In this document: one piece after another, positions 17,739 to 25,219 of the stretch
How the letters are laid out: each line of letters opens with the position of its first letter
Numbering within the stretch: the stretch's first letter is position 1
NCBI GenBank assembly: GCA_946411385.1
Contig: CAMKDV010000013.1
Location: 20,849-84,848 of the forward strand
Reading direction: 5' to 3'
Source: an uncultured Bacteroidales bacterium
Lineage (GTDB): Bacteria; Bacteroidota; Bacteroidia; Bacteroidales; Paludibacteraceae
DNA: 64,000 nt
Made by a program: the position numbers and the translations under genes
The notes under the pieces: generated by a model
The model's input: only the letters and a program-made list of their open reading frames with translations
What the model was told of the DNA's origin: nothing
The model's database searches: none

Positions 17739-20003
17739 ATGAACAAAATTATCTCTAAACGTTTCTTCTCTGACAATGTGGCTGAGATCGTTGTGGAGGC
17801 TCCGCGTATTGCGCGGAGTCGCCGCGCCGGTCATTTTGTCATCGTTCGCGTTGATGCCGATTCCGAGCGAATGCCGCTTACCATAGCCGATGCCGATACC
17901 AATGCCGGCACGATTACACTGGTCGTACAGCGTATAGGCGTTTCTTCCGCCAAACTGTGCGCAAAGAATGCTGGAGACTATCTGGCTGATATCGTAGGTC
18001 CGCTCGGCCAGGCTACGCGCATTGAGAACTACGGCACAGTCGTTTGTGCTTGCGGCGGAGTAGGTGCTGCACCTATGCTGCCTATTGCCCAGGCTATGAA
18101 AAAGGCCGGTAACCGCGTTATCACCGTGCTTGCTGCGCGCAACAAAGATCTCATCATCCTTCACGACGAACTGGTTGCCACTTCCGACGAGGTTATCGTC
18201 ATGACCGACGATGGCTCGATGGGCAACCAAGGTCTGGTCACGCAAGGCATTGAGATGGTTGTCGCTCGCGAAAAGGTGGACAAGTGCATCACCATCGGCC
18301 CGGCTATCATGATGAAGTTCGTGGCGCTCACTACCCGCAAATACAATATCCCCACCGAAGCTTCGCTCAATACGATTATGGTGGACGGAACGGGTATGTG
18401 CGGTGCGTGCCGTGTATCGGTAGGCGGACAGACAAAGTTCGTCTGCGTCGATGGTCCGGAGTTCGATGCCCATGAGGTGGATTTCGACGAGATGCTCTCG
18501 CGTCTGCGTTCCTACAAGCCCGAAGAGGCTGAAGCATATTCGCGTTATCAGGCATCCTCCCAGCCGCTTACGGCGAAAGAGCGTGCATCCATACCGCGTG
18601 TTGTCATGCCCGAACTGTCGCCGGCTGAGCGTGCGCGTTCGCTTAATAAAGAGGTCAACCTCGGTCTGACGCCCGAACAGGCGCTCACCGAGAGCCATCG
18701 CTGCCTGTCGTGCAAGAATCCGGGATGTGTAGCCGGCTGTCCGGTCAACATCGATATACCCGCTTTCATCAAGCAGGTTGAGCAAGGCAACATCCAGAAG
18801 GCGTACGACATCATCCACGAGTCCAGCTCGCTGCCTGCGGTCTGCGGTCGCGTATGCCCGCAAGAGAAGCAATGTGAGGCACAATGTATCCATCTCAAGA
18901 TGGGCCATCAGCCCGTAGCTATCGGTTACCTCGAGCGTTTCGTAGCCGATCATGCTGACAGCAGTCAGCCAATGGCCAATAGCCATCAGCCAACAGCTAA
19001 TAGCCAAAGGCCAACAGCCAACAGCCAACAGCCAATAGCCAAAATAGCAGTTGTCGGTTCCGGTCCTGCCGGTCTGACCTTTGCAGGCGATATGGCGAAG
19101 TACGGCTATGATGTTACCGTCTTCGAAGCTCTCCACGCCATCGGTGGTGTGCTCAAATATGGTATACCCGAGTACCGTCTGCCCAATGCTATCGTCGACA
19201 AGGAGATCGACGGCTTGCGCCGGATGGGCGTGACCTTTGTTACGGATACTATCGTCGGCAAGACCGTCACCATCGACGAACTGCGTGAAGAAGGATTCAA
19301 GGCCATCTTCGTGGCATCAGGTGCAGGTCTGCCGCGCTTCATGGGCATACCGGGTGAGAACCTCAACGGAGTGATGTCTGCCAACGAGTATCTTACGCGC
19401 GTGAACCTTATGAATGCCACGGCTCGCAATACCGACACGCCGGTCCTCTATGGCCGCAATGTGCTCGTCATCGGTGGTGGTAATACCGCGATGGATGCTG
19501 TGCGTACTGCCAAGCGCCTTGGCGCGGAGCATGCCGTCATCGTCTATCGTCGTAGCGAAGATGAGATGCCTGCCCGTAAGGAGGAAGTGCTGCACGCCAA
19601 AGCTGAAGGTATCGAATTCATGACCCTTCATAACCCGCTATCCTATCAGTCGGATGCCAACGGCCGTGTGTGCGAGGCAACCTTGCAGGTCATGACGCTT
19701 GGCGAACCCGATGCTTCCGGCAGACGTTCGCCGGTGCCGGTAGAGGGACAGACCGTCACCATGCCTACCGATATGGTGATCGTGGCTGTAGGCGTGTCGC
19801 CTAACCCCATCATTCCCAAGAGCATGCCCGAACTGGAGGTATCCAAGCGCGGCACGATTGTGGTCGACGATTCGATGCGCTCGTCGCTGCCTGTACTTTA
19901 TGCCGGAGGAGATATTGTCCGCGGTGGTGCTACGGTTATTCTGGCTATGTCCGACGGACGCAAAGCTGCTGCCGCCATGCACGAAGCGCTTAGCGCTAAG
20001 TAA
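17739..20003 (+). CDS. Fused NfnAB-type NADPH/ferredoxin oxidoreductase (FNR-like + glutamate synthase small-chain-like)
   Basis: The 754 residues join two proteins. Residues 1-280 are FNR/DHODB-like, with a [2Fe-2S] site in GTGMCGACRVSVG and a later KFVCVDGPEFD. Residues about 290-754 are GltD-like: SHRCLSCKNPGCVAGCP and CGRVCPQEKQCEAQC clusters, an FAD Rossmann motif (VVGSGPAGL) and an NADPH motif (VIGGGNTAMDA). NfnAB enzymes couple NADH, NADPH and ferredoxin pools by electron bifurcation in anaerobes; the fused form is commonly annotated as a bifunctional DHODB/glutamate synthase protein. At residues 410-434 a seven-residue repeat (QPTANSQ type), coded by heptanucleotide repeats, sits just before the FAD motif. 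Confidence 0.88.
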   Translation: MNKIISKRFFSDNVAEIVVEAPRIARSRRAGHFVIVRVDADSERMPLTIADADTNAGTITLVVQRIGVSSAKLCAKNAGDYLADIVGPLGQATRIENYGTVVCACGGVGAAPMLPIAQAMKKAGNRVITVLAARNKDLIILHDELVATSDEVIVMTDDGSMGNQGLVTQGIEMVVAREKVDKCITIGPAIMMKFVALTTRKYNIPTEASLNTIMVDGTGMCGACRVSVGGQTKFVCVDGPEFDAHEVDFDEMLSRLRSYKPEEAEAYSRYQASSQPLTAKERASIPRVVMPELSPAERARSLNKEVNLGLTPEQALTESHRCLSCKNPGCVAGCPVNIDIPAFIKQVEQGNIQKAYDIIHESSSLPAVCGRVCPQEKQCEAQCIHLKMGHQPVAIGYLERFVADHADSSQPMANSHQPTANSQRPTANSQQPIAKIAVVGSGPAGLTFAGDMAKYGYDVTVFEALHAIGGVLKYGIPEYRLPNAIVDKEIDGLRRMGVTFVTDTIVGKTVTIDELREEGFKAIFVASGAGLPRFMGIPGENLNGVMSANEYLTRVNLMNATARNTDTPVLYGRNVLVIGGGNTAMDAVRTAKRLGAEHAVIVYRRSEDEMPARKEEVLHAKAEGIEFMTLHNPLSYQSDANGRVCEATLQVMTLGEPDASGRRSPVPVEGQTVTMPTDMVIVAVGVSPNPIIPKSMPELEVSKRGTIVVDDSMRSSLPVLYAGGDIVRGGATVILAMSDGRKAAAAMHEALSAK
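18966..19042 (+). repeat. In-frame heptanucleotide tandem repeat (CAGCCAA)11 in nfnAB
   Basis: Eleven contiguous 7-nt units: CAGCCAA, TGGCCAA, TAGCCAT, CAGCCAA, CAGCTAA, TAGCCAA, AGGCCAA, then three CAGCCAA and TAGCCAA. CAGCCAA has no stop in any forward frame and gives the same cyclic peptide Q-P-T-A-N-S-Q in all three. Confidence 0.9.
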
Positions 20004-20024
20004 CGTAGCGTACAGTTATACAGC

Positions 20025-20060
20025 AAGAAGGTGTGCCTTATCGGTACACCTTCTTCTTTG
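20025..20060 (+). terminator. Hairpin terminator after nfnAB
   Basis: AAGAAGGTGT (20025-20034) pairs with ACACCTTCTT (20046-20055) around an 11-nt loop, then CTTTG. It lies 21 nt after the nfnAB stop, between convergent genes, and could act in both directions. Confidence 0.7.
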
Positions 20061-20100
20061 TTGTAGGTTTGCTCGCCCGATTGGCGGGCGAAACAATTCC

Positions 20101-20949
20101 TTATTCGTCGCTGTTCTCGGTGGGCAGTATAGGCGTGTATACCAATCGGATAGAGCGTCCGTATTTGCGGCTGTGGATAGCCAGGCTGAACTTGTCACCT
20201 TCCTCAAATCCGAAACGCCAGGCTTCTTCACGGCCTTTCTTGGTAGAGGTCCAGTAGTTGCCGAACACGCCTTTCTTGCCTATCTGACCGCTTGCGTTGC
20301 GATAGCCGGCTGCCGGCACGAAGATCGTTGCGCCGTTAGGTCCGGTCACGCTGTAGCCGTCACCTGTCCATTCCCACTTGCAGCAACGCTCCAGCTCGCC
20401 CCACTGCTTCATGCTGGGTATACGCTTTTTGTAGGCTTTACGTGCCGAATTGAAGTCCATCAGACCCTCTTCGTTCTCGGCTTTCCATAGCGTGCCGCTG
20501 GGCAGACCCAGATCCACATATTCCTCACCGGCTATGATCTGTATCAGATGGCCGTGGAGGCTCTGCTCGGCAGGTTTCTCGGTCTTGGCAGGTTGCTTGG
20601 CAGGTTGCTTGGCTGCCGGTTGGGCTGCTTCGCTCTCCTCTGCTTTCTCGGTCTCCTCGGAGGATGCCTGTGCTTCAGATGCGACAGAATCGGCTTGGGC
20701 TAACGCTGTTTGAGGGTCATGCAATTCTGCTAACATGATGTTCTCGTCTGTAGGCGTTGACTCTTCGTCAATCTTCGGGTTCAGAACCACTACTTGCATC
20801 GTCTCGAGCACGTCGTCTTGCGCTTCTTCGCGTACAAGAAGATGCAGACTGATTACAAACGACGCCGCACTCAGTAGGAAGGTGAGAACTAACAATGTCA
20901 CCAAAAGTTTCGGATGTTTCATTTTTTGCTGTTTGTTGTTATTAGGCAT
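20101..20949 (-). CDS. Membrane-anchored protein with Fibrobacter-type paralogous (Fib_succ_major) domain
   Basis: The 282-residue protein has one N-terminal transmembrane segment (about 14-38) without a lipobox. A linker rich in Glu, Ala, Pro and Lys with AKQPAKQPAK repeats (about 75-130) follows. The C-terminal domain starts EYVDLGLPSGTLWKAEN, the hallmark of the Fibrobacter succinogenes major paralogous domain that is common in Bacteroidales surface proteins, and contains GYRNASGQIG and a YWTST motif typical of it. The domain probably faces the periplasm. Its role is unknown. It has its own promoter (20984-21015), divergent from panB. Confidence 0.75.
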   Translation of the reverse strand: MPNNNKQQKMKHPKLLVTLLVLTFLLSAASFVISLHLLVREEAQDDVLETMQVVVLNPKIDEESTPTDENIMLAELHDPQTALAQADSVASEAQASSEETEKAEESEAAQPAAKQPAKQPAKTEKPAEQSLHGHLIQIIAGEEYVDLGLPSGTLWKAENEEGLMDFNSARKAYKKRIPSMKQWGELERCCKWEWTGDGYSVTGPNGATIFVPAAGYRNASGQIGKKGVFGNYWTSTKKGREEAWRFGFEEGDKFSLAIHSRKYGRSIRLVYTPILPTENSDE

Positions 20950-20983
20950 TCAATATACATGCCCGATTGTTGCTAACAGGGTG

Positions 20984-21015
20984 CAAAAATACAAAAAAAA
21001 ATCGACATTTGCAAA
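20984..21015 (-). promoter_or_regulatory. Bacteroidota-type promoter for the Fib_succ_major protein
   Basis: Minus-strand TTTG (CAAA at 21012-21015), 20 nt, then TATTTTTG (CAAAAATA at 20984-20991), 35 nt before the start codon. Confidence 0.7.
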
Positions 21016-21061
21016 TTTTATCACTATTTATTGCTAAAAACGTAAAAAAAAGTGTTTTTTT

Positions 21062-21093
21062 TTTGCAAATATCGTTTATTTTTCGTACCTTTG
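21062..21093 (+). promoter_or_regulatory. Bacteroidota-type promoter for panB
   Basis: TTTG at 21062-21065, 20 nt, then TACCTTTG at 21086-21093. Transcription would start near 21100, leaving a leader of about 55 nt. Confidence 0.8.
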
Positions 21094-21153
21094 CATGCAA
21101 ATTCGTTAATATGCGTATTTGCGAAAGCAAAAATCTAATAACGTCTATATAAC

Positions 21154-21966
21154 ATGTCAGTACACGTTCAAAATACCCGAATGACCACCACGCGCATCCG
21201 TCAGATGAAAGGCGTGGAGAAAATCACGATGCTCACCTCCTACGATTTCACGCTTGCCCGTCTGGTCGACGAGGCGGGAGTGGATGTACTTCTCGTGGGC
21301 GACAGTGCATCGAATATTGTTTGCGGTAATCAGAATACCTTACCCATCACGCTGGACGAGATGATCTTCCTCACCCGTGGCGTCGTACGCGCCGCGCAAC
21401 ACGCGCTGGTTATCGCCGATATGCCTTTCGGCTCGTACCAGATCAACGATGATGAGGCAGTGGCCAGTGCCATCCGTATCCTCAAGGAGTCCGGCGCCGA
21501 TGCCGTCAAACTCGAGGGTGGGGCAGAGGTGGCGAACGCCATCCGACGCATGGTCAAAGCCGGTGTGCCCGTGTGCGGACACTTGGGGCTGACACCGCAA
21601 AGCGTCAACCAGTTCGGCGGCTATGGGCTCCGCGCCAAACAGGAAGCCGAGGCGGAACAGCTCATCCGAGATGCCAAGCTACTGGACGAAGCTGGCTGTT
21701 TCTGCATCGTGCTGGAGAAGATCCCTGCTGCCTTGGCGGCTAAAGTAACGGCTGCTGTTTCTTGCCCTACCATCGGCATAGGTGCGGGAGCGGCTACCGA
21801 CGGACAAGTGCTCGTCTTGCACGACATGCTCGGCCTGAACGGAGATTTCAAACCGAAGTTCCTACGCCATTTTGCCCATCTTGCCGAACCTGTCCATGAT
21901 GCCGTCACAGGCTACATCTCCGCCGTCAAGGACGCAACTTTCCCCTCACCCGAGGAGAGTTACTAA
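21154..21966 (+). CDS. panB: 3-methyl-2-oxobutanoate hydroxymethyltransferase
   Basis: The 270-residue protein matches PanB across its length: ITMLTSYDFTLARLVDEAGVD at the start, VGDSASN with the metal-binding Asp, the LEGG stretch, GHLGLTPQ and the GIGAGAATDGQVLV signature. It adds a hydroxymethyl group from methylene-tetrahydrofolate to 2-oxoisovalerate in pantothenate synthesis. Neither panC nor panD is adjacent. It follows its own promoter, and its stop is 5 nt before a perfect 20-bp palindrome. Confidence 0.95.
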   Translation: MSVHVQNTRMTTTRIRQMKGVEKITMLTSYDFTLARLVDEAGVDVLLVGDSASNIVCGNQNTLPITLDEMIFLTRGVVRAAQHALVIADMPFGSYQINDDEAVASAIRILKESGADAVKLEGGAEVANAIRRMVKAGVPVCGHLGLTPQSVNQFGGYGLRAKQEAEAEQLIRDAKLLDEAGCFCIVLEKIPAALAAKVTAAVSCPTIGIGAGAATDGQVLVLHDMLGLNGDFKPKFLRHFAHLAEPVHDAVTGYISAVKDATFPSPEESY

Positions 21967-21971
21967 TCTGC

Positions 21972-21991
21972 GTCAGCCAAGTTTGGCTGAC
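21972..21991. repeat. Intercistronic palindrome, copy 3
   Basis: GTCAGCCAA-gt-TTGGCTGAC, perfect 9-bp arms, starting 6 nt after the panB stop. The arm contains the CAGCCAA heptamer found repeated in nfnAB. Confidence 0.85.
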
Positions 21992-22065
21992 AAATGTCAA
22001 ATGACCATACGGCGAAGCAGATCGTTCGAGCGTAGCGAGATAAGAAATGACCAATGACAAATGTT
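21992..22065. repeat. Heptanucleotide repeats (AAATGAC type) with GC-rich interruption
   Basis: AAATGTC-AAATGAC (21992-22005) directly abuts palindrome copy 3. After a GC-rich stretch (22006-22044, including AGCGTAGCGAG), AAATGAC-CAATGAC-AAATGTT follows (22045-22065). The region lies between panB and the rubrerythrin gene and has no promoter box. Confidence 0.6.
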
Positions 22066-22088
22066 TAACCCCCTTAAATATCAACTCT

Positions 22089-22640
22089 ATGAACAAAAAA
22101 TTCATCTGCCCTATTTGCGGCTATGTACACGAAGGAACCGAGGCACCTGAGCGTTGCCCCCAGTGCAAACAAATCGTTGAATGGAAAGTGGCTGACGAGA
22201 GCAAAGGTCTCGTTTGGGCTTGCGAACATGTGCTTGGCGTAGCCAAGGACGAGAAAGACCCGATTATCCACGATGGTCTGCGTGCTCACTTCATGGGCGA
22301 GTGCACCGAGGTTGGACAGTATCTGGCTATGGCCCGTCAGGCTGACCGCGAGGGCTATCCCGAGATCGCTGAGGCTTTCCGCCGCTATGCTTTCGAGGAA
22401 GCTGATCATGCTTCGCGCTTTGCCGAACTGCTCGGTGAACTCGTCTGGGATACCAAGACCAACCTCGAGAAACGAATGATGGCTGAGGCAGGCGCATGCG
22501 AGGACAAACTCAACATCGCCAAACGTGCCAAAGAGCTTAACCTTGATCCTATTCACGATACCGTTCACGAGATGGCTCGCGACGAGGCACGCCACGGAGC
22601 CGGCTTCCAAGGCCTCTACAACCGCTATTTCAAGAAGTAA
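22089..22640 (+). CDS. Reverse rubrerythrin (N-terminal rubredoxin-like domain)
   Basis: From the ATG at 22089 the protein is 183 residues. A rubredoxin-type site ([10 protein letters not shown]... CPQCK) occupies residues 5-23. A four-helix ferritin-like di-iron domain follows, with Glu-rich helices ([36 protein letters not shown]). This domain order is the reverse of classical rubrerythrin and is common in anaerobes, where the protein reduces hydrogen peroxide. The upstream in-frame start at 22047 lies in repeat sequence and adds no recognisable residues. It is cytoplasmic and follows panB, probably by read-through. Confidence 0.9.
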   Translation: MNKKFICPICGYVHEGTEAPERCPQCKQIVEWKVADESKGLVWACEHVLGVAKDEKDPIIHDGLRAHFMGECTEVGQYLAMARQADREGYPEIAEAFRRYAFEEADHASRFAELLGELVWDTKTNLEKRMMAEAGACEDKLNIAKRAKELNLDPIHDTVHEMARDEARHGAGFQGLYNRYFKK

Positions 22641-22654
22641 TTCGCGTACGCGAA
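22641..22654. repeat. 14-bp perfect palindrome after rubrerythrin stop
   Basis: TTCGCGTACGCGAA begins at the base after the stop codon. Its role is unknown; it may add to the hairpin at 22663-22690. Confidence 0.6.
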
Positions 22655-22662
22655 ACAATACA

Positions 22663-22690
22663 CACAAAGGCGCATCATTGCGCCTTTGTG
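22663..22690 (+). terminator. Strong hairpin after rubrerythrin
   Basis: CACAAAGGCGC (22663-22673) pairs perfectly with GCGCCTTTGTG (22680-22690) around a 6-nt loop. No T-run follows, so it may act as an RNA 3'-end stabiliser as well as a terminator. Confidence 0.6.
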
Positions 22691-22820
22691 CCGCTATTCA
22701 ATATATTACAGCCAATTCCGGGCGAAATATCTGTTCGAGTACCGGCCTAACGCCATCTATCCCACACTATCGTGTAAATAATAATTGAAAAGTGTATCGC
22801 AAAAATAATTAAATAGTATA

Positions 22821-22879
22821 CCATTTGGAATAGATTTTGAGCCTATATAAGGTTTCAAAAAGTTTTATAATCCAAATGG
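22821..22879. repeat. Inverted repeat CCATTTGGA/TCCAAATGG
   Basis: CCATTTGGA at 22821-22829 and its exact reverse complement at 22871-22879 enclose 41 AT-rich bases. It could be the end of a decayed element or an RNA stem. Confidence 0.5.
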
Positions 22880-22953
22880 ATTCCCGGCAAACACAAAGGC
22901 AAAACCGTCCGCGTCAAATATGCCACCCCGATAGCCTTCTCCCTCAAAAAATC

Positions 22954-23011
22954 CCCCAACCCAATAAGCTCAACCCCCATTAAATGAACCACTCCCCAAC
23001 CCCATAAGTTC
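22954..23011. repeat. C-rich direct repeat pair
   Basis: CCCCAACCCAATAAGCTC (22954-22971) and CCCCAACCCCATAAGTTC (22994-23011) differ at two of 18 positions and are 40 bp apart start to start. A third, poorer CAACCCCCATTAA stretch lies between them. Confidence 0.55.
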
Positions 23012-23076
23012 GGTTTTCCCGCCAAGAAACCTCTCCGAACCCCTATAAACACAGCCTTGCATCAGACTTGTATTGG

Positions 23077-23118
23077 GTGATTATTGCGTGATTATTGTGT
23101 GGTTATTGCGTGATTGCC
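23077..23118. repeat. 11-bp tandem repeat
   Basis: Units GTGATTATTGC, GTGATTATTGT, GTGGTTATTGC and a partial GTGATTGCC follow each other without spacer at 23077-23087, 23088-23098, 23099-23109 and 23110-23118. The period is one DNA helical turn. Confidence 0.75.
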
Positions 23119-23251
23119 TTCACCAAGCGCCAAACAAAAGTGTTTGTGTGACTAAATATTCCATTCATCCTCATTTTCCGCTTGTTTCCCCATCATTTCG
23201 CTAAATTTTTCAGTTTTCTCTGCTGAATTTATAGAAATATGCACTCTACTC

Positions 23252-23282
23252 TTGCTTTTATGGAATTTTTTTAGTAACTTTG
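23252..23282 (+). promoter_or_regulatory. Bacteroidota-type promoter for the DUF1963 operon
   Basis: TTG at 23252-23254, 20 nt, then TAACTTTG at 23275-23282. The start codon at 23332 follows after 49 nt. Confidence 0.75.
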
Positions 23283-23331
23283 TAGGCGAAAGAGCGCATA
23301 ATGTGCCAAAGCAATCCATCACGGAAACCGT

Positions 23332-23883
23332 ATGATTCACGAAGCAACAAATAGAACATGTGATTCTCACTGGTGGGGATTTGCGGCGATGCCGGAAGGT
23401 ATGGAGCAGCCATACAACGGTGACGAAAATCCGCTGACACTCGTTTGTCAGTTCTGTTTGGGCGAAGGGATAGTGTATGTGTTTGCCGACCTGGACTATT
23501 TTTTCGGTGATACGGATGCCGACGGCGGGCATCTTGGTGAATGGGAACAGCGTTTCTACCGCGTGCTGTACACGCCAACGCAAGAGGACTTGCACGAGCA
23601 CGCTATCCGCTATGCCGACGGAACAAGTGCCGTACCCGAAGCGCAAGCTCCGGATGCACCGGCAATGCGCGGCGAAGAATCGTACATACTGCACCCGCCT
23701 ACCGTGTGGCAAGACGAGCTTTCTCAGAATTATCCGGGATACGACGTGTTGCTGCAATTGGATGAGAGCGAAGAGATCGGTTTGCGGTTTTACGATTGCG
23801 GGACGCTGTTCTTCCTTATCAAGCCCGAGGATCTTGAGGCACGGCGATTCGATGACGTCAGATGTGTGCTATACTCCTATTGA
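23332..23883 (+). CDS. DUF1963 (YwqG-like) protein
   Basis: The 183-residue protein follows the YwqG/DUF1963 pattern: a WWGFAAMPEGMEQPYN opening, LTLVCQF, GIVYVFADLDYF with GD, LGEW, a VLYTP strand, then LLQLDESEEIGLRFYDCGTLFFLIKPEDL and a FDDVRCVLYS end. Family members are soluble proteins of unresolved function, often found near toxin or immunity genes. It lacks a signal peptide and is the first gene of a three-gene run after its own promoter. A role in contact-dependent immunity is only a guess from family context elsewhere. Confidence 0.8.
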   Translation: MIHEATNRTCDSHWWGFAAMPEGMEQPYNGDENPLTLVCQFCLGEGIVYVFADLDYFFGDTDADGGHLGEWEQRFYRVLYTPTQEDLHEHAIRYADGTSAVPEAQAPDAPAMRGEESYILHPPTVWQDELSQNYPGYDVLLQLDESEEIGLRFYDCGTLFFLIKPEDLEARRFDDVRCVLYSY

Positions 23884-23919
23884 TTAACCGCAGTTGACAG
23901 CTGCCAAACAAATACGACT

Positions 23920-25179
23920 ATGAGTAACTTTTCTGCCAAACTGTACAAAGCCGCCTCAGGCGCCAAACCGCAAGCGGTGAACAAGGCTCGCAGCAATGAG
24001 CCGATAGAGTCACCTGTGTTTGAGGAATATCTCGCCAAGGACGACATCGCCGGCTATATGACGGCCTTATGGAAAGGTGCTGCCACGCGTGACAAGGAGA
24101 GTCTGCGCGTACTGTTCTATCTGGCAGTACAAGACGGAGAGGTGGAGGACGCCGTGGAGATTATGGATATGATGTGGGATACGGATGATCCGTACATACG
24201 CACCTTTTGGGAGCTATTCAAGAAGCACGAGCTGGACAAGATGACCGAGGCGGAGAAGAATGATCCGGCGCAGTACAAGACCCGCCTGAAGACGATCCTT
24301 TGCCTGACGGATATTGTATTCGAGAGAAACAGCCCCGACTACAAATCTCCATTCAAACGGTTCGGCAATACGCAGAACACCTTGCTGCGCGCCTATCTGA
24401 ACAATGTAGGCCGTCAGACGCTCCCCGAGGCATCGGAAGAGGTAGAGCAAGGGCAGTTCAAGGATTGCGTGCCGGAAGAGACAAAGGAGGGTTGGCGCGG
24501 TCTGTACCGCCGTAGCGACTGTTCGTCCAATCAGATAAGTATCTACGAACAGGCTACACCCTACGCCGAGCAGGGTGACCCGTATGCGATGTACATAGTA
24601 GGTTACTTGCTTTCGCATGGCATCCGTACGCAGTATGACTCACCGCAAGTGGTACTGCTGGAGCCGAACGATGACGAGGCATTGCGCTGGCTGGAGCGCG
24701 CCGCCAAGGCTGATGTGCCCGAAGCGCAGTGGGAAGCGGCACAGCTATGGATGAATAAGGAAGATGCGAATAGCAAGGATGAAGCGATGCGATACATCAA
24801 GCGCGGCGTGGTGCTCGGCGACAAGGACTGCCTCAAATATATGGCAGAACAGTCGGCGGATGCCGTAGAACGCTTCCGGCACCTGAGCGAACTGGTGGAG
24901 AAGCATCCTTCGCACAAATCGCGATTGAAGTTGGCAGAATGCTACGAGAAAGGTTTGGGATGTGAGAAGGACGAACGGAAAGCGTTCGAACTGGTGGAAT
25001 ATGTGTACACCCACTCGTCCGTCTCGCCCTACGACAGCAGCCAGGAGGATTCTGCCGAAAAACTGGCGCATTACCTTCGCAACGGCATCGGATGCGTGGT
25101 AGATTACGAGCGCGCATCCGATATTATAAGCGGGTTGGACGATGATAATGACCGGATGATGGAACTGCTCTCGAGATAA
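23920..25179 (+). CDS. Sel1/TPR-repeat protein
   Basis: The 419-residue protein has no signal peptide. The N-terminal half is helical and charged without a recognised domain. From about residue 215 it has Sel1-like repeats (YAEQGDPYAMYIVGYLLSHG, EALRWLERAAKADVPEAQWEAAQLW, EAMRYIKRGVVLGDKDCLKYMA, RLKLAECYEKGLGCEKDERKAFELVEY). Such repeats form protein-binding superhelices. It sits between the DUF1963 gene (36-nt gap) and a small gene of unknown function (40-nt gap), suggesting a shared job that the sequence does not reveal. Confidence 0.75.
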   Translation: MSNFSAKLYKAASGAKPQAVNKARSNEPIESPVFEEYLAKDDIAGYMTALWKGAATRDKESLRVLFYLAVQDGEVEDAVEIMDMMWDTDDPYIRTFWELFKKHELDKMTEAEKNDPAQYKTRLKTILCLTDIVFERNSPDYKSPFKRFGNTQNTLLRAYLNNVGRQTLPEASEEVEQGQFKDCVPEETKEGWRGLYRRSDCSSNQISIYEQATPYAEQGDPYAMYIVGYLLSHGIRTQYDSPQVVLLEPNDDEALRWLERAAKADVPEAQWEAAQLWMNKEDANSKDEAMRYIKRGVVLGDKDCLKYMAEQSADAVERFRHLSELVEKHPSHKSRLKLAECYEKGLGCEKDERKAFELVEYVYTHSSVSPYDSSQEDSAEKLAHYLRNGIGCVVDYERASDIISGLDDDNDRMMELLSR

Positions 25180-25219
25180 GCGCTTCCGATACCGACGAAC
25201 CCATAAAACAGCAAAAATT

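Larger units (their letters stand above)
22691..23331. other. Long intergenic region rich in repeats
   Basis: No convincing gene is visible in this gap. It holds a 9-bp inverted repeat (22821-22829/22871-22879), a C-rich pair of 18-bp direct repeats (22954-22971 and 22994-23011), an 11-bp tandem repeat (23077-23118) and the promoter of the DUF1963 gene (23252-23282). A 65-codon minus-strand ORF (22855-23052) spans the C-rich part without recognisable features. Confidence 0.6.

Noticed and set aside
17724..19136. A 470-codon minus-strand frame opposite nfnAB, with a W/L/A-rich repeat
   Set aside because: The repeat is only the reverse complement of the CAGCCAA array; the plus-strand product has all NfnAB motifs.
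21154..22640. panB-rubrerythrin as a functional pair
   Set aside because: Close spacing suggests shared transcription, but the two functions are unrelated and repeats lie between them; no joint role is claimed.
22855..23052. A 65-codon minus-strand ORF in the repeat-rich gap
   Set aside because: It spans the C-rich direct repeats, has no recognisable motif and no promoter. It could be a small peptide but is not supported.
23077..23118. Possible CRISPR array
   Set aside because: The 11-bp units are contiguous with no spacers, and no cas gene is in the window.
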